From an uncultured Bacteroidales bacterium (GTDB lineage Bacteria > Bacteroidota > Bacteroidia > Bacteroidales > FEN-979): a DNA stretch of 64,000 nt. Of this stretch, positions 1 to 7,294 are shown piece after piece. The position numbers were made by a program, and so were the translations under genes. The stretch lies in assembly GCA_903903985.1 (NCBI GenBank), contig CAIVAT010000118.1, positions 1 through 64,000 of the forward strand, read 5' to 3'. The notes beneath the pieces are model-generated. The model was given only the letters and a program-made list of their open reading frames with translations, did not search any database and had not been told where the DNA came from. Position 1 is the first letter of the stretch. Each line of letters starts with the position of its first letter.

Positions 1-140
1 AAAAGGGGTTACCAGTCCGCACTCGATCTTTACATGAGAATTTCCCCACAGTTTAATGAACCGCTGATTACGTGGCCCGTACGATCAGTGGTGTGAGAGG
101 CTCTCCCTGCCGGCGATGCCGGTGGGGCAGCCTACTCGAT
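1..140 (+). mobile_element. 3' end of a group II intron (domains V and VI)
   Basis: Positions 58-93 fold as a group II domain V. An outer 9-bp stem pairs ACCGCTGAT with ATCAGTGGT, a two-base CG bulge sits on the 3' side, and an inner stem UACG/CGUA closes a short loop. Next come GTGTGAGAGG, a GC-rich hairpin (about 97-134) that fits domain VI, and the ending CCTACTCGAT, with the candidate branch-point A a few bases from the 3' end. This is the usual tail of bacterial group II introns. The reverse transcriptase gene should lie left of the window. The exact 3' splice junction near 140 is inferred. Confidence 0.72.
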
Positions 141-308
141 TATCCCCGGTGGTTCCGTTTAAAGAGGTTCACAGATGTTTTGTATGGTAATTTCCCGATC
201 AAACATAATAGTGCTGCATGAAATTTGAGATTTTCGGTGATCATAATTTCCAACGATATAAGTAATCATTAATTACTTCCAATTACTGGAAATGAATGTT
301 CCAACCTT

Positions 309-1037
309 TTAATTTAGCTCCATATCAATCCGGGATATTATCTCATTGCATTTGCTGACCCCTGTCTTATGGATGGGAATGATGTTATTCGCAATCAGTC
401 CCCTGCCCGTACTCATAAGTATCCTGAAGTCACTTCTTCCTAAGATGGAGACAGCATTGGTTACCTCCCCGTTTTCCCCAAGGTTCGCGATCCGGGAAAT
501 TAAGGAAGCTATCTGTTGATTGTGCTGGTCATACCTGGCATTAAGCTCCCCGATCCGTTTGATAATGCTCTCATGCAGTTCAATGATATCATTCAATAAC
601 TCCTTGTTCTCAATGATAATGAACCTTCCGCTGCTTTTTAGTGCTTCATATCTTGCGATATGCGGATCGAGATCAGTGCTGGAGAAAAAACAATCTGAAT
701 ATTTGTTAATGCTATCCCGGTTTATGATTTGGCCAGTGCCTGTTTTCAGATAATAGGATATCCCTTGTAAGGTAAACTCGTAAAATTTCTGGCTGCTCGT
801 CATGTTTTCAATGTCGCTTTGCAGATCTTTCTTCAACCCGGTAAAAAACTCTTTCTCCTCTCTCTTTTCATGTCTCTTTTCGTTCCAGTTGTGTACCCAG
901 ATCGAAATACTTACGGCAATGACAATGATCAGAATTTCAATGAGGATCTCACCAAGTTTATATCGTATGCTTTTCCCCGAAGTTCGGATAATCGAAAAGA
1001 CTTTTCTCGAGTGTTTGATGATTTCATTTTCGGCCAT
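309..1037 (-). CDS. DUF6090 family membrane protein
   Basis: This 242-residue protein has the layout of the Bacteroidota DUF6090 family. A basic N-terminus is followed by one membrane helix at about residues 29-47, the family-typical N-W-N-E motif just after it, and then a helical soluble domain. The long tail (about 60-242) is charged and probably coiled. Function is unknown in the family. It is the leftmost minus-strand gene and lies beyond a 15-bp palindrome, so it may or may not belong to the cassette array to its right. A possible promoter sits about 90 bases upstream. Confidence 0.7.
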   Translation of the reverse strand: MAENEIIKHSRKVFSIIRTSGKSIRYKLGEILIEILIIVIAVSISIWVHNWNEKRHEKREEKEFFTGLKKDLQSDIENMTSSQKFYEFTLQGISYYLKTGTGQIINRDSINKYSDCFFSSTDLDPHIARYEALKSSGRFIIIENKELLNDIIELHESIIKRIGELNARYDQHNQQIASLISRIANLGENGEVTNAVSILGRSDFRILMSTGRGLIANNIIPIHKTGVSKCNEIISRIDMELN

Positions 1038-1071
1038 GTTGATGTTTCAATTTTTCATTGGTTACAGTATT

Positions 1072-1144
1072 AGCGCCATATTACGTACAAATTAATTATT
1101 CGAAACGTTTTTCATTTTTGTGCCAAAGTTACAATATGGGCTTA
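1072..1144 (-). repeat. Imperfect palindrome, possible degenerate attC-like site
   Basis: Left arm 1072-1087 reads agcgccatattacgta. Right arm 1129-1144 reads gttacaatatgggctt. They are nearly complementary over about 15 bases with a 41-base spacer. It lies 3' of the frameshifted gene at 1165-1517, where an attC site would be expected, but the AACG/CGTT boxes seen in the better sites are absent. The attC reading is weak. Confidence 0.35.
1124..1131 (-). promoter_or_regulatory. Candidate -7 box for the DUF6090 gene
   Basis: On the minus strand this reads TAACTTTG, matching the Bacteroidota -7 consensus TAnnTTTG. It lies 86 bases upstream of the DUF6090 start. No clear -33 TTTG was found at the usual spacing. 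It overlaps the right side of the palindrome. Confidence 0.4.
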
Positions 1145-1164
1145 GTTGATTTGTATGTGGTATG

Positions 1165-1517
1165 TCATTTGATCTTTTTTCTACTTATTTTTAGAAGGTT
1201 ATATCTAAAAGAGGAATTTGGAAAATTTCCATTCAATATGTCTACATTCTCTCTTAATGATTTCGAATAATATTCTAAGGCCTCATCTGTCTTTCTTTCT
1301 GATAAAATTAAACCAACATTTTGCTTTGATGGATCAAGATTCAGCAAATCGCAACGTTTGAAGAAATTAAAATCACATTCAATCGATTTTTTTATGCCAT
1401 TGATTAATTCAGGATCTAATCTTTTCGGTTTTAAAATTTCAATTGAATAGCTTCCATTAAAGCAAATATTGTTTGAAATAAAAAAAGCAAAATTATAAAA
1501 ATGGGAAAACGTAGCAT
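1165..1517 (-). pseudogene. Frameshifted small exported protein (array gene)
   Basis: An ATG at 1517 opens a typical signal peptide (MLRFPIFIILLFLFQTIFA) but stops soon after. About one base out of frame, a good-looking protein sequence continues (CFNGSYSIEILKPKRLDPE and on) for about 95 residues to the stop at 1165. The tail contains an ALEYYSKSL stretch that resembles a TPR-like helix. The simplest reading is a small secreted protein broken by one indel near 1460-1475, inside a T/A-rich run. The ATG begins about 45 bases from the attC-like site at 1561, as expected for a cassette gene. The product is not recognised. Confidence 0.5.
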
Positions 1518-1560
1518 AATATCAGGTATGAATTATTCTTTCGTAGCGTTTCTCATTTTG

Positions 1561-1662
1561 GTTCCCAACGGTTGGCTGATAAAACCTGTGCAGATATTTT
1601 GGGATCGCCCTGGAAATCCCAGGATAGCCGAGCCTGGGTTTTACCGGCAGGTTATGGGTTGC
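1561..1662 (-). repeat. attC-like site S1
   Basis: Read on the minus strand, the site starts CCCATAACCTGCCGGTAAAA and ends GGTTTTATCAGCCAACCGTT followed by GGGA. The ends pair imperfectly, TAAAACC with GGTTTTA and the outer CCCA-AAC boxes with GTTGGG. It begins 5 bases after the stop codon of the gene at 1667, the usual place of attC in a cassette. Confidence 0.5.
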
Positions 1663-1666
1663 ACAT

Positions 1667-2887
1667 TTACTTCTTCACAAACATTGTTACCTCTGTTGCT
1701 TTATTGCTTATTAGTTTTACTACGTAAACTCCTTTTTCGAGTCCACTGATATCGAGTTCCGTAATATCTTTCTTTAAAGGTTGTTGAGAACGTAATTCAC
1801 CTTGAATATTGTAAATTGAAACTACCGTGTTTTCAACAGGGGAATACTTCATGAATCTTATATTTATCTTATCTGATGAGGGGTTTGGATAAGCTGCTAA
1901 CCTTCTGTTTTCTTTTATATCTTCAATGCTTCCGATTATTTCAGATAATCGACGTTTCCAAATGCCATGATAACCTGTGCCGGCAAATAAAGTATCTCCG
2001 ATAATTGCTAAAGACATTGCATTGATGCAGCCGGTATTCATCCAATTTAATCCATAATCATTGGATTTATACACCCCATTGGCAGTCGCAAGAAAGACTG
2101 TCCCGTTGAAAGCGATAAACTTTTGAGGATAATTGTGCCCTTGATCGTTTAAGCCATTGCCTGCTGTCCAGCTGTTACCATTGTCGGTTGAAACATATAC
2201 GTTTCCTGTTCCCATATCACCGTCCGATGCGGCAAATATTGTATGGTAATCTAAACCAAATTTGCGTATCCGGGTATCGATTAGACCCGTGGCAGGATCT
2301 ATAAGTGTCCAAATCGCTCCGTTATTGTTTGATTTATATACACCGGCAACGGTTTGTGAGACAATACCTGATATAATGGTATCCCCGGTGGCAATAACAG
2401 AAGTAGCCTGAACAGTACCCGCCAAACTGATGTTTTCCCAGGTTGTAGCATTGTCCGTGGAATGAAAGATACCACCGGTTCCGCATACATATAAGTCGGT
2501 ATTATTTTTTATCAAATCGAGTACAGGAAAACTTGATGGTAATCCATTATTTTTAACTATCCAGGTATTCCCTTTGTCGGATGACAAATAGACCCCTTGT
2601 CCCCATGTGCCTGCATACAAATATCCTCCATCTGTAATCAAAGGGGAAGCACCTGTTCCTAAATTTGTATTTTTCACCGACCACGTAACTCCATGGTTTG
2701 TTGAAGTAAAGAGTCCTGGGGTCATATCGTAAACATTCCCGGTGCTTGACACGATCATTGTATCATTGATAACAATCATGGATGATGCGTTTCCGTTTGC
2801 TGAATAACCGCCCAATTGTTGCCATTGAGCATTCCCAAGGCTACAAATGCATGCTAAAATTGCAGTCAAAGTAATTTGTTTGTTCAT
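1667..2887 (-). CDS. T9SS-sorted Asp-box (BNR-like) repeat protein
   Basis: This 406-residue exported protein has a signal peptide (residues 1-20, ending GNAQ). Six beta-propeller-type Asp-box motifs follow, of the form S-x-D-x-G-x-T-W (for example STNHGVTWS, SSDKGNTWI, STDNGNSWT), as in sialidase/VPS10/YCF48 folds. The last 75 or so residues are a type A sorting domain: Y-P-N-P at about residue 331, then V-S-I-Y-N-I-Q-G, ending L-E-K-G-V-Y-V-V-K-L. Such domains send proteins through the type IX system to the cell surface. No catalytic motif is visible. It lies between attC-like sites S1 and S2 and shares its architecture with the gene at 5220. Confidence 0.8.
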   Translation of the reverse strand: MNKQITLTAILACICSLGNAQWQQLGGYSANGNASSMIVINDTMIVSSTGNVYDMTPGLFTSTNHGVTWSVKNTNLGTGASPLITDGGYLYAGTWGQGVYLSSDKGNTWIVKNNGLPSSFPVLDLIKNNTDLYVCGTGGIFHSTDNATTWENISLAGTVQATSVIATGDTIISGIVSQTVAGVYKSNNNGAIWTLIDPATGLIDTRIRKFGLDYHTIFAASDGDMGTGNVYVSTDNGNSWTAGNGLNDQGHNYPQKFIAFNGTVFLATANGVYKSNDYGLNWMNTGCINAMSLAIIGDTLFAGTGYHGIWKRRLSEIIGSIEDIKENRRLAAYPNPSSDKINIRFMKYSPVENTVVSIYNIQGELRSQQPLKKDITELDISGLEKGVYVVKLISNKATEVTMFVKK

Positions 2888-2935
2888 AAATTCTTCCTTA
2901 AAAAGTTAGTACTCAGTTTTCCGTTTATAACCTAA

Positions 2936-3024
2936 AACGTTGCAGATAAGCCATGTGCGGTGATCTCTTGATTGTGTTGACAATCCCGGCAGTATGCGGT
3001 ATGGGCTTAATTGCTGTGCCAATG
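2936..3024 (-). repeat. attC-like site S2 (degenerate)
   Basis: Minus-strand arms GCAATTAAGCCCATACCGCA and CCGCACATGGCTTATCTGC are complementary over most of their length. An AACG follows the second arm. The outer boxes are less regular than in S4 or S6. It lies 33 bases after the stop codon of the lipoprotein gene at 3057. Confidence 0.42.
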
Positions 3025-3056
3025 GATCAGGAAAATTCCGGATGAATTGTTATCAA

Positions 3057-3458
3057 TTATCTTCTCATTCCAATTACATTTTGATATTTTGCAAACGGCA
3101 TAACATATATAAATGTGATTTTATCATTGGTTTCAAATTTCCCGGAAAAGCCTAAACCAAGTCCTGAGGAGGTTGGTTTAGACAGTGTGCCATCTTCTCC
3201 AATGATGGCCTCAGCCCATCCGTTTTGAGTATAATATATCTTAATTTGTTTTGCATCTGTTCCCTTGGTGATCATACCAGCGTAATTAAACGCCGTATCA
3301 TAGTGAACGCTGTCCCCACCCGGATAACCAGTATCTTCATTGATGGAAAAAGTGAAATTACCCGTATATCTATCCCGGTAGTCTATATTTTTTTGACAAC
3401 CAGGTGTAAATACAATGAGGATAAAAATAAATACAATTTTTAAACAGTTTGTTGCCAT
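3057..3458 (-). CDS. Small lipoprotein of unknown function
   Basis: This 133-residue protein starts with a lipoprotein signal peptide: a hydrophobic stretch, then F-T-P-G-C at about residues 17-21, where the Cys would be lipidated. The mature part is short, has G/Y/D-rich beta-strand character (YTGNFTFSINEDTGY) and no recognised domain. Similar lone lipoproteins with a YxGxFxF opening are common in Bacteroidota, but I cannot name a family. It sits between S3 and S2 as a single-gene cassette. Confidence 0.65.
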   Translation of the reverse strand: MATNCLKIVFIFILIVFTPGCQKNIDYRDRYTGNFTFSINEDTGYPGGDSVHYDTAFNYAGMITKGTDAKQIKIYYTQNGWAEAIIGEDGTLSKPTSSGLGLGFSGKFETNDKITFIYVMPFAKYQNVIGMRR

Positions 3459-3476
3459 GTGTTTTTTATTTATATC

Positions 3477-3498
3477 CGCTAACGCCGGTTCGTTGGTG
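3477..3498 (-). repeat. Collapsed attC-like palindrome S3
   Basis: On the minus strand this reads CACCAACGAACCGGCGTTAG. Outer boxes AACG and CGTT face each other across only six bases, as if the middle of an attC site had been lost. It separates the DUF6544 remnant from the lipoprotein gene. The assignment is tentative because the element is so short. Confidence 0.3.
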
Positions 3499-3506
3499 AA
3501 AGTTAA

Positions 3507-3812
3507 TTATTCAAATTCAACTTTCTCAATTACGAAATGGACATAATGCAAAACCCCCTCTGATAAATTCCAATATCCATCATAAATCGTATTAATCTTC
3601 AATCCGTTAAAGTCTTTAACCTCGTTGCTTTTACTTACAAACTTTTCCAGCGTCCCCCGTCCATTTCCTCTATCATAATATCTATCTGCCATGAATTTTT
3701 CCAAAGCCCCGTCTGCCCTAAAAAGCAATTGAGCGTTTGCGCTTAAACCTGCATCATTTATAATACATTCAGCAAAATTAGAATCATCCCAATAAATCCT
3801 TTTTAACCGCCA
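3507..3812 (-). pseudogene. C-terminal remnant of a DUF6544 (DUF6920) family protein
   Basis: An open frame of 101 codons starts right after a TAG and has no plausible start; a TTG at 3728 would give only 73 residues. The translation matches the C-terminal half of the DUF6544 family: W-D-D-S near the start, then a D-R-Y-Y-D-R motif, a D-F-N-G-L-K-I-N-T motif and the closing G-Y-W-N-L-S-E-G segment. Full members are about 250-290 residues, so the first 60% is missing. A possible scrap of the missing part lies out of frame at about 3812-3860. This looks like a truncated cassette gene. Confidence 0.55.
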
Positions 3813-3888
3813 CTATGGATTTCATGCATTATGACTTCATGTTGGGTCTCGTTACCCGTTCAGGGGAAGCATTATTTTTTGGAAGACG

Positions 3889-4995
3889 TTAATATAGATT
3901 TTCTTTTTTAAAGGTAAATTTTTTCCCATCCTGCATTTCAATGGTGTAAATGTCCTCTTTTGTCAATAACTGATACATCATCAGTTCACAATAATCTTTA
4001 TATGATTTGCCATTAATTGATTTTACCTTATCACCTGTTTTCACTCCGCTTTTAATAATTTGCTCCGTATAAACCAATGAGTTTACAATCATCGATTCAT
4101 TTAAAATTTTGAAGGAAATGCCAAATGTTTTTTTCTTTTCAGTATTTGCTTTTTTAAATAGTAATTTGCTTTTTGTCCAACTTAAAAAGATCTGATTACG
4201 TCCCCAAAAATCATTGCCAATTTTGTTCTCACCGACAGAAATTGTGTTAAACATAACATTGTGATTTGTAAAATCTAAATTATCAGGGTGAGTAGCAATT
4301 AAAAAAAATGATTCTTTTGATTGTTGGTCATATGAATTTGCACCACTCACCGATGAAATTTCATCATATGATTTTATTATTTCATTTTTAATTTTCCTGT
4401 AGTTCTTCTTATCAATGCCGCTTTCATTTGCTCCACTATCAAATAAAAAATCAATAATGTTATTTCCAATTTTCAAATTAATTCTTGGCCGGAGTTTATT
4501 TGTATAGAAATCTAACGCTGCAAAATCATTAAATCTGTTGGCAGTAACTGAAGTGTCTGTTTTCACTATGTAAAGTTTATCGAAATCGATCAGCCAATCG
4601 AACTGTTTTATAATATCAATGCCAATAGCTCCTTCAAATCCAGAACAATTAAACAATGGATTGTTTGGAAATGTGTAAATCGATTGATTACTTAAATCAC
4701 TATTGCCAATTTTTAATGAATGAACAACAAACTTTGATTGAATTGTCACTTTATTATTTGAATCTTTCAACCTTTTCTTGGTACAAGTGGTTTTATCCAG
4801 ATCGGCTGCCACATCTTCTCTAATAGTAGTTACTTCTGCCCCAGTATCAAACATGAAATAATGTACTTTGCCATTTATTTGGACAGGTATTTTAATTAAG
4901 CCAACTAAATTTTCAAACCGGATTGTATCATGAGTTTGTGCAAATGTGAAACCGTTAATCAAAACTGCCAATAAAAGAAACAAATAATATTTCAT
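3889..4995 (-). CDS. Retropepsin-like aspartic protease with C-terminal PDZ domain
   Basis: This 368-residue exported protein has a signal peptide (1-20, ending FTFAQ). It carries two clan AA aspartyl protease repeats, the first with M-F-D-T-G-A-E-V-T at about residues 48-56 and the second with L-F-D-S-G-A-N-E-S at about 182-190. The two Asp-Thr/Ser-Gly motifs could form an active site within one chain, as in pepsin-type enzymes. Residues about 290-360 look like a PDZ domain (K-T-G-D-K-V-K-S-I-N-G). A periplasmic or surface protease is likely; the substrate is unknown. A -7 box lies about 80 bases upstream. No clear attC-like site follows its stop. Confidence 0.78.
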   Translation of the reverse strand: MKYYLFLLLAVLINGFTFAQTHDTIRFENLVGLIKIPVQINGKVHYFMFDTGAEVTTIREDVAADLDKTTCTKKRLKDSNNKVTIQSKFVVHSLKIGNSDLSNQSIYTFPNNPLFNCSGFEGAIGIDIIKQFDWLIDFDKLYIVKTDTSVTANRFNDFAALDFYTNKLRPRINLKIGNNIIDFLFDSGANESGIDKKNYRKIKNEIIKSYDEISSVSGANSYDQQSKESFFLIATHPDNLDFTNHNVMFNTISVGENKIGNDFWGRNQIFLSWTKSKLLFKKANTEKKKTFGISFKILNESMIVNSLVYTEQIIKSGVKTGDKVKSINGKSYKDYCELMMYQLLTKEDIYTIEMQDGKKFTFKKENLY

Positions 4996-5077
4996 TTTTG
5001 TAATTATTATAACTCACTGATTCTTTGATGGTATCTGATTTTTCAGTTGAAATATTCTTGTTGGGGTTTGCTTTATC

Positions 5078-5085
5078 CAAAGGTA
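5078..5085 (-). promoter_or_regulatory. Candidate -7 box for the aspartic protease gene
   Basis: The minus strand reads TACCTTTG, a match to TAnnTTTG, 83 bases upstream of the start at 4995 and inside the space between attC-like site S4 and the gene. The cassette may therefore carry its own promoter. No convincing -33 box. Confidence 0.4.
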
Positions 5086-5126
5086 AAAAACTTATTTATC
5101 GAATAGCAGAGGTATTAATCGGTTTG

Positions 5127-5222
5127 GTGCTAACGCACAATTGCAACTGCAACAAATGATAACCTTCACAAAGCCTCTGAATGCAGATTTTCTTGCGGCT
5201 GCAATTTCGTTAGCATGCGTTA
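5127..5222 (-). repeat. attC-like site S4 (one of the two best)
   Basis: Read on the minus strand, the outer boxes are TGCTAACG (5208-5215) and CGTTAGCA (5128-5135), perfectly complementary over 8 bases. The inner boxes are TTGCAGCCGC (5195-5204) and GCAGTTGCAA (5141-5150), pairing at TTGCA/TGCAA. The spacing between outer and inner boxes differs on the two sides, as in true attC sites, which keep unpaired bases there. The middle, about 45 bases, is variable. The stop codon of the upstream gene overlaps its edge. Confidence 0.65.
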
Positions 5223-6566
5223 ATTTTTTATGAACTTAAGCACTTTCACTTCTGTTTCTGATTGCAACTTTATAAAATATACCCCAGCTTCCAGCCTGCT
5301 GACATCAAGCACTGCACTGTTCTGTTTAATGATTTGGCAAGTCATCATTCGTTTCCCTACAAAATTGAATACAGATATATCGGTTTTATCAGAAGTCCCA
5401 TATATATTAAAAACAGTAATCTGATCGTTTGTCGGGTTTGGAAACACTTTAGTTTTTGCGTTATTCACTGAAATGTTACTAGAACCGACTGCAGGACCTC
5501 CCCACTTATAAATTGCAGGTGAATTGGCTTCTGCAGGTTTTCCAAGACCTGCCCAACCATGCGTTTGATCAAAGAAAGTGACAGAATTGTAAAAGTTGAC
5601 TGAATCAATAATTGTCCATGAATTTCCATAATCCAGGGTATACATTGAGCCCGGTTGTGTTACCTGGGTGTCAGCCACTGCAATATAAGTTCCGGCCTGT
5701 CCTGGAACGGAGGTTAAATTTTCAATATAACGGGGAGGAGCAGAAAGATTGTTCCAGGTAAGACCCCCGTCGGAAGTGCCTGCAAGCATTGTCGGTGCTA
5801 TAGTGGGTGCGTTGGTAAAGGATGATCCCACGATGCCATGCAGGGAATCTGTAAACGCTATGGTATGAATGCAGCGGTTAGGGTACAACGAAGAATTGTA
5901 AATACTCCAGGTAATGCCTTTATCTGTTGAAGTGAATACTCTCCCCTTGGATGTTGGAACCCATGCATGGTTCGACTGAATTGCAATATCATTGGTTCCG
6001 CTGCACACATAAAAAAACTCACCAGGCAGCATGGCCGGGGTCGTTCTTGCCTTCCATGTACTCCCGCTGTCATCAGAGGTTGCCACCATCTGTCCCCAGC
6101 CAAATGATAAAAAATTGTTGCTGTCAAATGCTTTGATAAACATACCAATGCTGTTGGCGACTTGTTCCTGTACTTTGTAATTCCAGGAGGAACCCCCGTC
6201 TGTTGTATAAAACAAAAGAAAATTCGAAGAACTGTCCATCCCGGTAAAATAGACAGTGTTTTCGTCAACGACCATTAAATCCATTGGAATGCTACCTGTT
6301 GCAATTGTCACAGTATCAATACTCCAATTATCCCCACCATCACTACTCTTTAAGATACAAACAAGAGTTGTGGGAGAAATTGGGAAGCCAACCATCCACT
6401 GCAAATAATCAGAGGCCAGGGCATAGATGACGGAATTATTGGCCGCCTGCATCTGAACTACGCCATAACCTTCGGGAAGCAAACCAATTGATTTTGGAAC
6501 CCACTGGCTGAAAACGGATCCGTTTAGCAGTATTAAAGCTGCAATCAGAAGTAATGATTTTTTCAT
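5220..6566 (-). CDS. T9SS-sorted Asp-box (BNR-like) repeat protein
   Basis: The protein is 448 residues from the chosen start at 6566. That start gives a clean signal peptide (MKKSLLLIAALILLNGSVFS). An upstream in-frame ATG at 6596 would add 10 polar residues. Six Asp-box motifs follow (SSDGGDNWS, TTDGGSSWN, SDDSGSTWK, STDKGITWS, TSDGGLTWN, TLDYGNSWT), suggesting a beta-propeller. The C-terminus is a T9SS type A sorting domain with V-F-P-N-P-T-N and L-E-A-G-V-Y-F-I-K-L. Its stop touches S4. No enzymatic residues are recognisable; adhesion or polymer binding is possible. Confidence 0.8.
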   Translation of the reverse strand: MKKSLLLIAALILLNGSVFSQWVPKSIGLLPEGYGVVQMQAANNSVIYALASDYLQWMVGFPISPTTLVCILKSSDGGDNWSIDTVTIATGSIPMDLMVVDENTVYFTGMDSSSNFLLFYTTDGGSSWNYKVQEQVANSIGMFIKAFDSNNFLSFGWGQMVATSDDSGSTWKARTTPAMLPGEFFYVCSGTNDIAIQSNHAWVPTSKGRVFTSTDKGITWSIYNSSLYPNRCIHTIAFTDSLHGIVGSSFTNAPTIAPTMLAGTSDGGLTWNNLSAPPRYIENLTSVPGQAGTYIAVADTQVTQPGSMYTLDYGNSWTIIDSVNFYNSVTFFDQTHGWAGLGKPAEANSPAIYKWGGPAVGSSNISVNNAKTKVFPNPTNDQITVFNIYGTSDKTDISVFNFVGKRMMTCQIIKQNSAVLDVSRLEAGVYFIKLQSETEVKVLKFIKN

Positions 6567-6626
6567 AGCTTGCATTTTAGGGTTGTTCATATTCACTTGC
6601 TTTTATTAAATGCATGTAGGCAATTG

Positions 6627-7148
6627 TTAATTTTGTGTTTTACCAATTTCTTTTATCCTGATTAATTCATTAGAAACTGGTTCTTCAACAAAAATTTCGA
6701 CTTTGGGGTGATATTTTCGATTTTTTGGAATAATGACGGTAGAATCGATATCCACCGTGTGATGTTTTATCTTGAGTTTGGTAAACCACCAACGGTTCAG
6801 TTCAATAAAAACTTCATCGTTTAACTCAACGTCAAACTTCTTAAAAAACCTGCTAAACGTGCTTTCACTTGCCATGCCTTTGGTCCAACCAAACATCTCA
6901 CTGACAACTTTATCATGCCGAAGCAGTCCCGCATGGGTCAATCGGCGTGCACCAGGGATAACACTAACCAGAAAGCCCTCGATGATATCCACAGGATCAT
7001 ATCCCCTGTTAGAGCCTGGCTGTGGCAAGGGCAGGGAAGTGATCACATCCTTGAGGCCGCTGTTCTGATAGAAGTTCTTTACGGTTGTCAGACCTCCAAA
7101 TGGTGTGATCGTGCGATCAGTATATCTGATGTCAAAATCTGCATCCAT
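6627..7148 (-). pseudogene. Truncated IS1380-family transposase
   Basis: The first 140 or so residues match IS1380-type DDE transposases: I-R-Y-T-D-R-T-I-T-P-F-G-G near the start, L-P-L-P-Q-P-G-S-N-R-G-Y at about 40-51, D-K-V-V-S-E-M-F-G-W at about 79-88, and D-I-D-S-T-V holding the first catalytic Asp. Intact family members are about 420-450 residues. Here the match stops right after D-I-D-S-T-V, and 34 unrelated residues run to a stop, so the other catalytic residues are gone. It is inactive and interrupts the array between the serine hydrolase and the T9SS gene. Confidence 0.7.
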
Positions 7149-7294
7149 TGGGTGTTAGCTGAAATGAGCCGTGAAATTAAGCAAATCAGGCATTAGACAA
7201 AAATGTTGTATTTTTATTGAATGGATCAGGATTATTCTCAATGTATACTAATTCCCGCTCAATTGGGCATAGGTGTTGGTAGGCGGCGTTTTTT

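Noticed and set aside
7142..7165. GTGTTAGCTG as the missing end of an attC-like site after the serine hydrolase
   Set aside because: It has the wrong orientation (the GTTAG box is on the plus strand) and does not pair with the half site at about 7265-7280.
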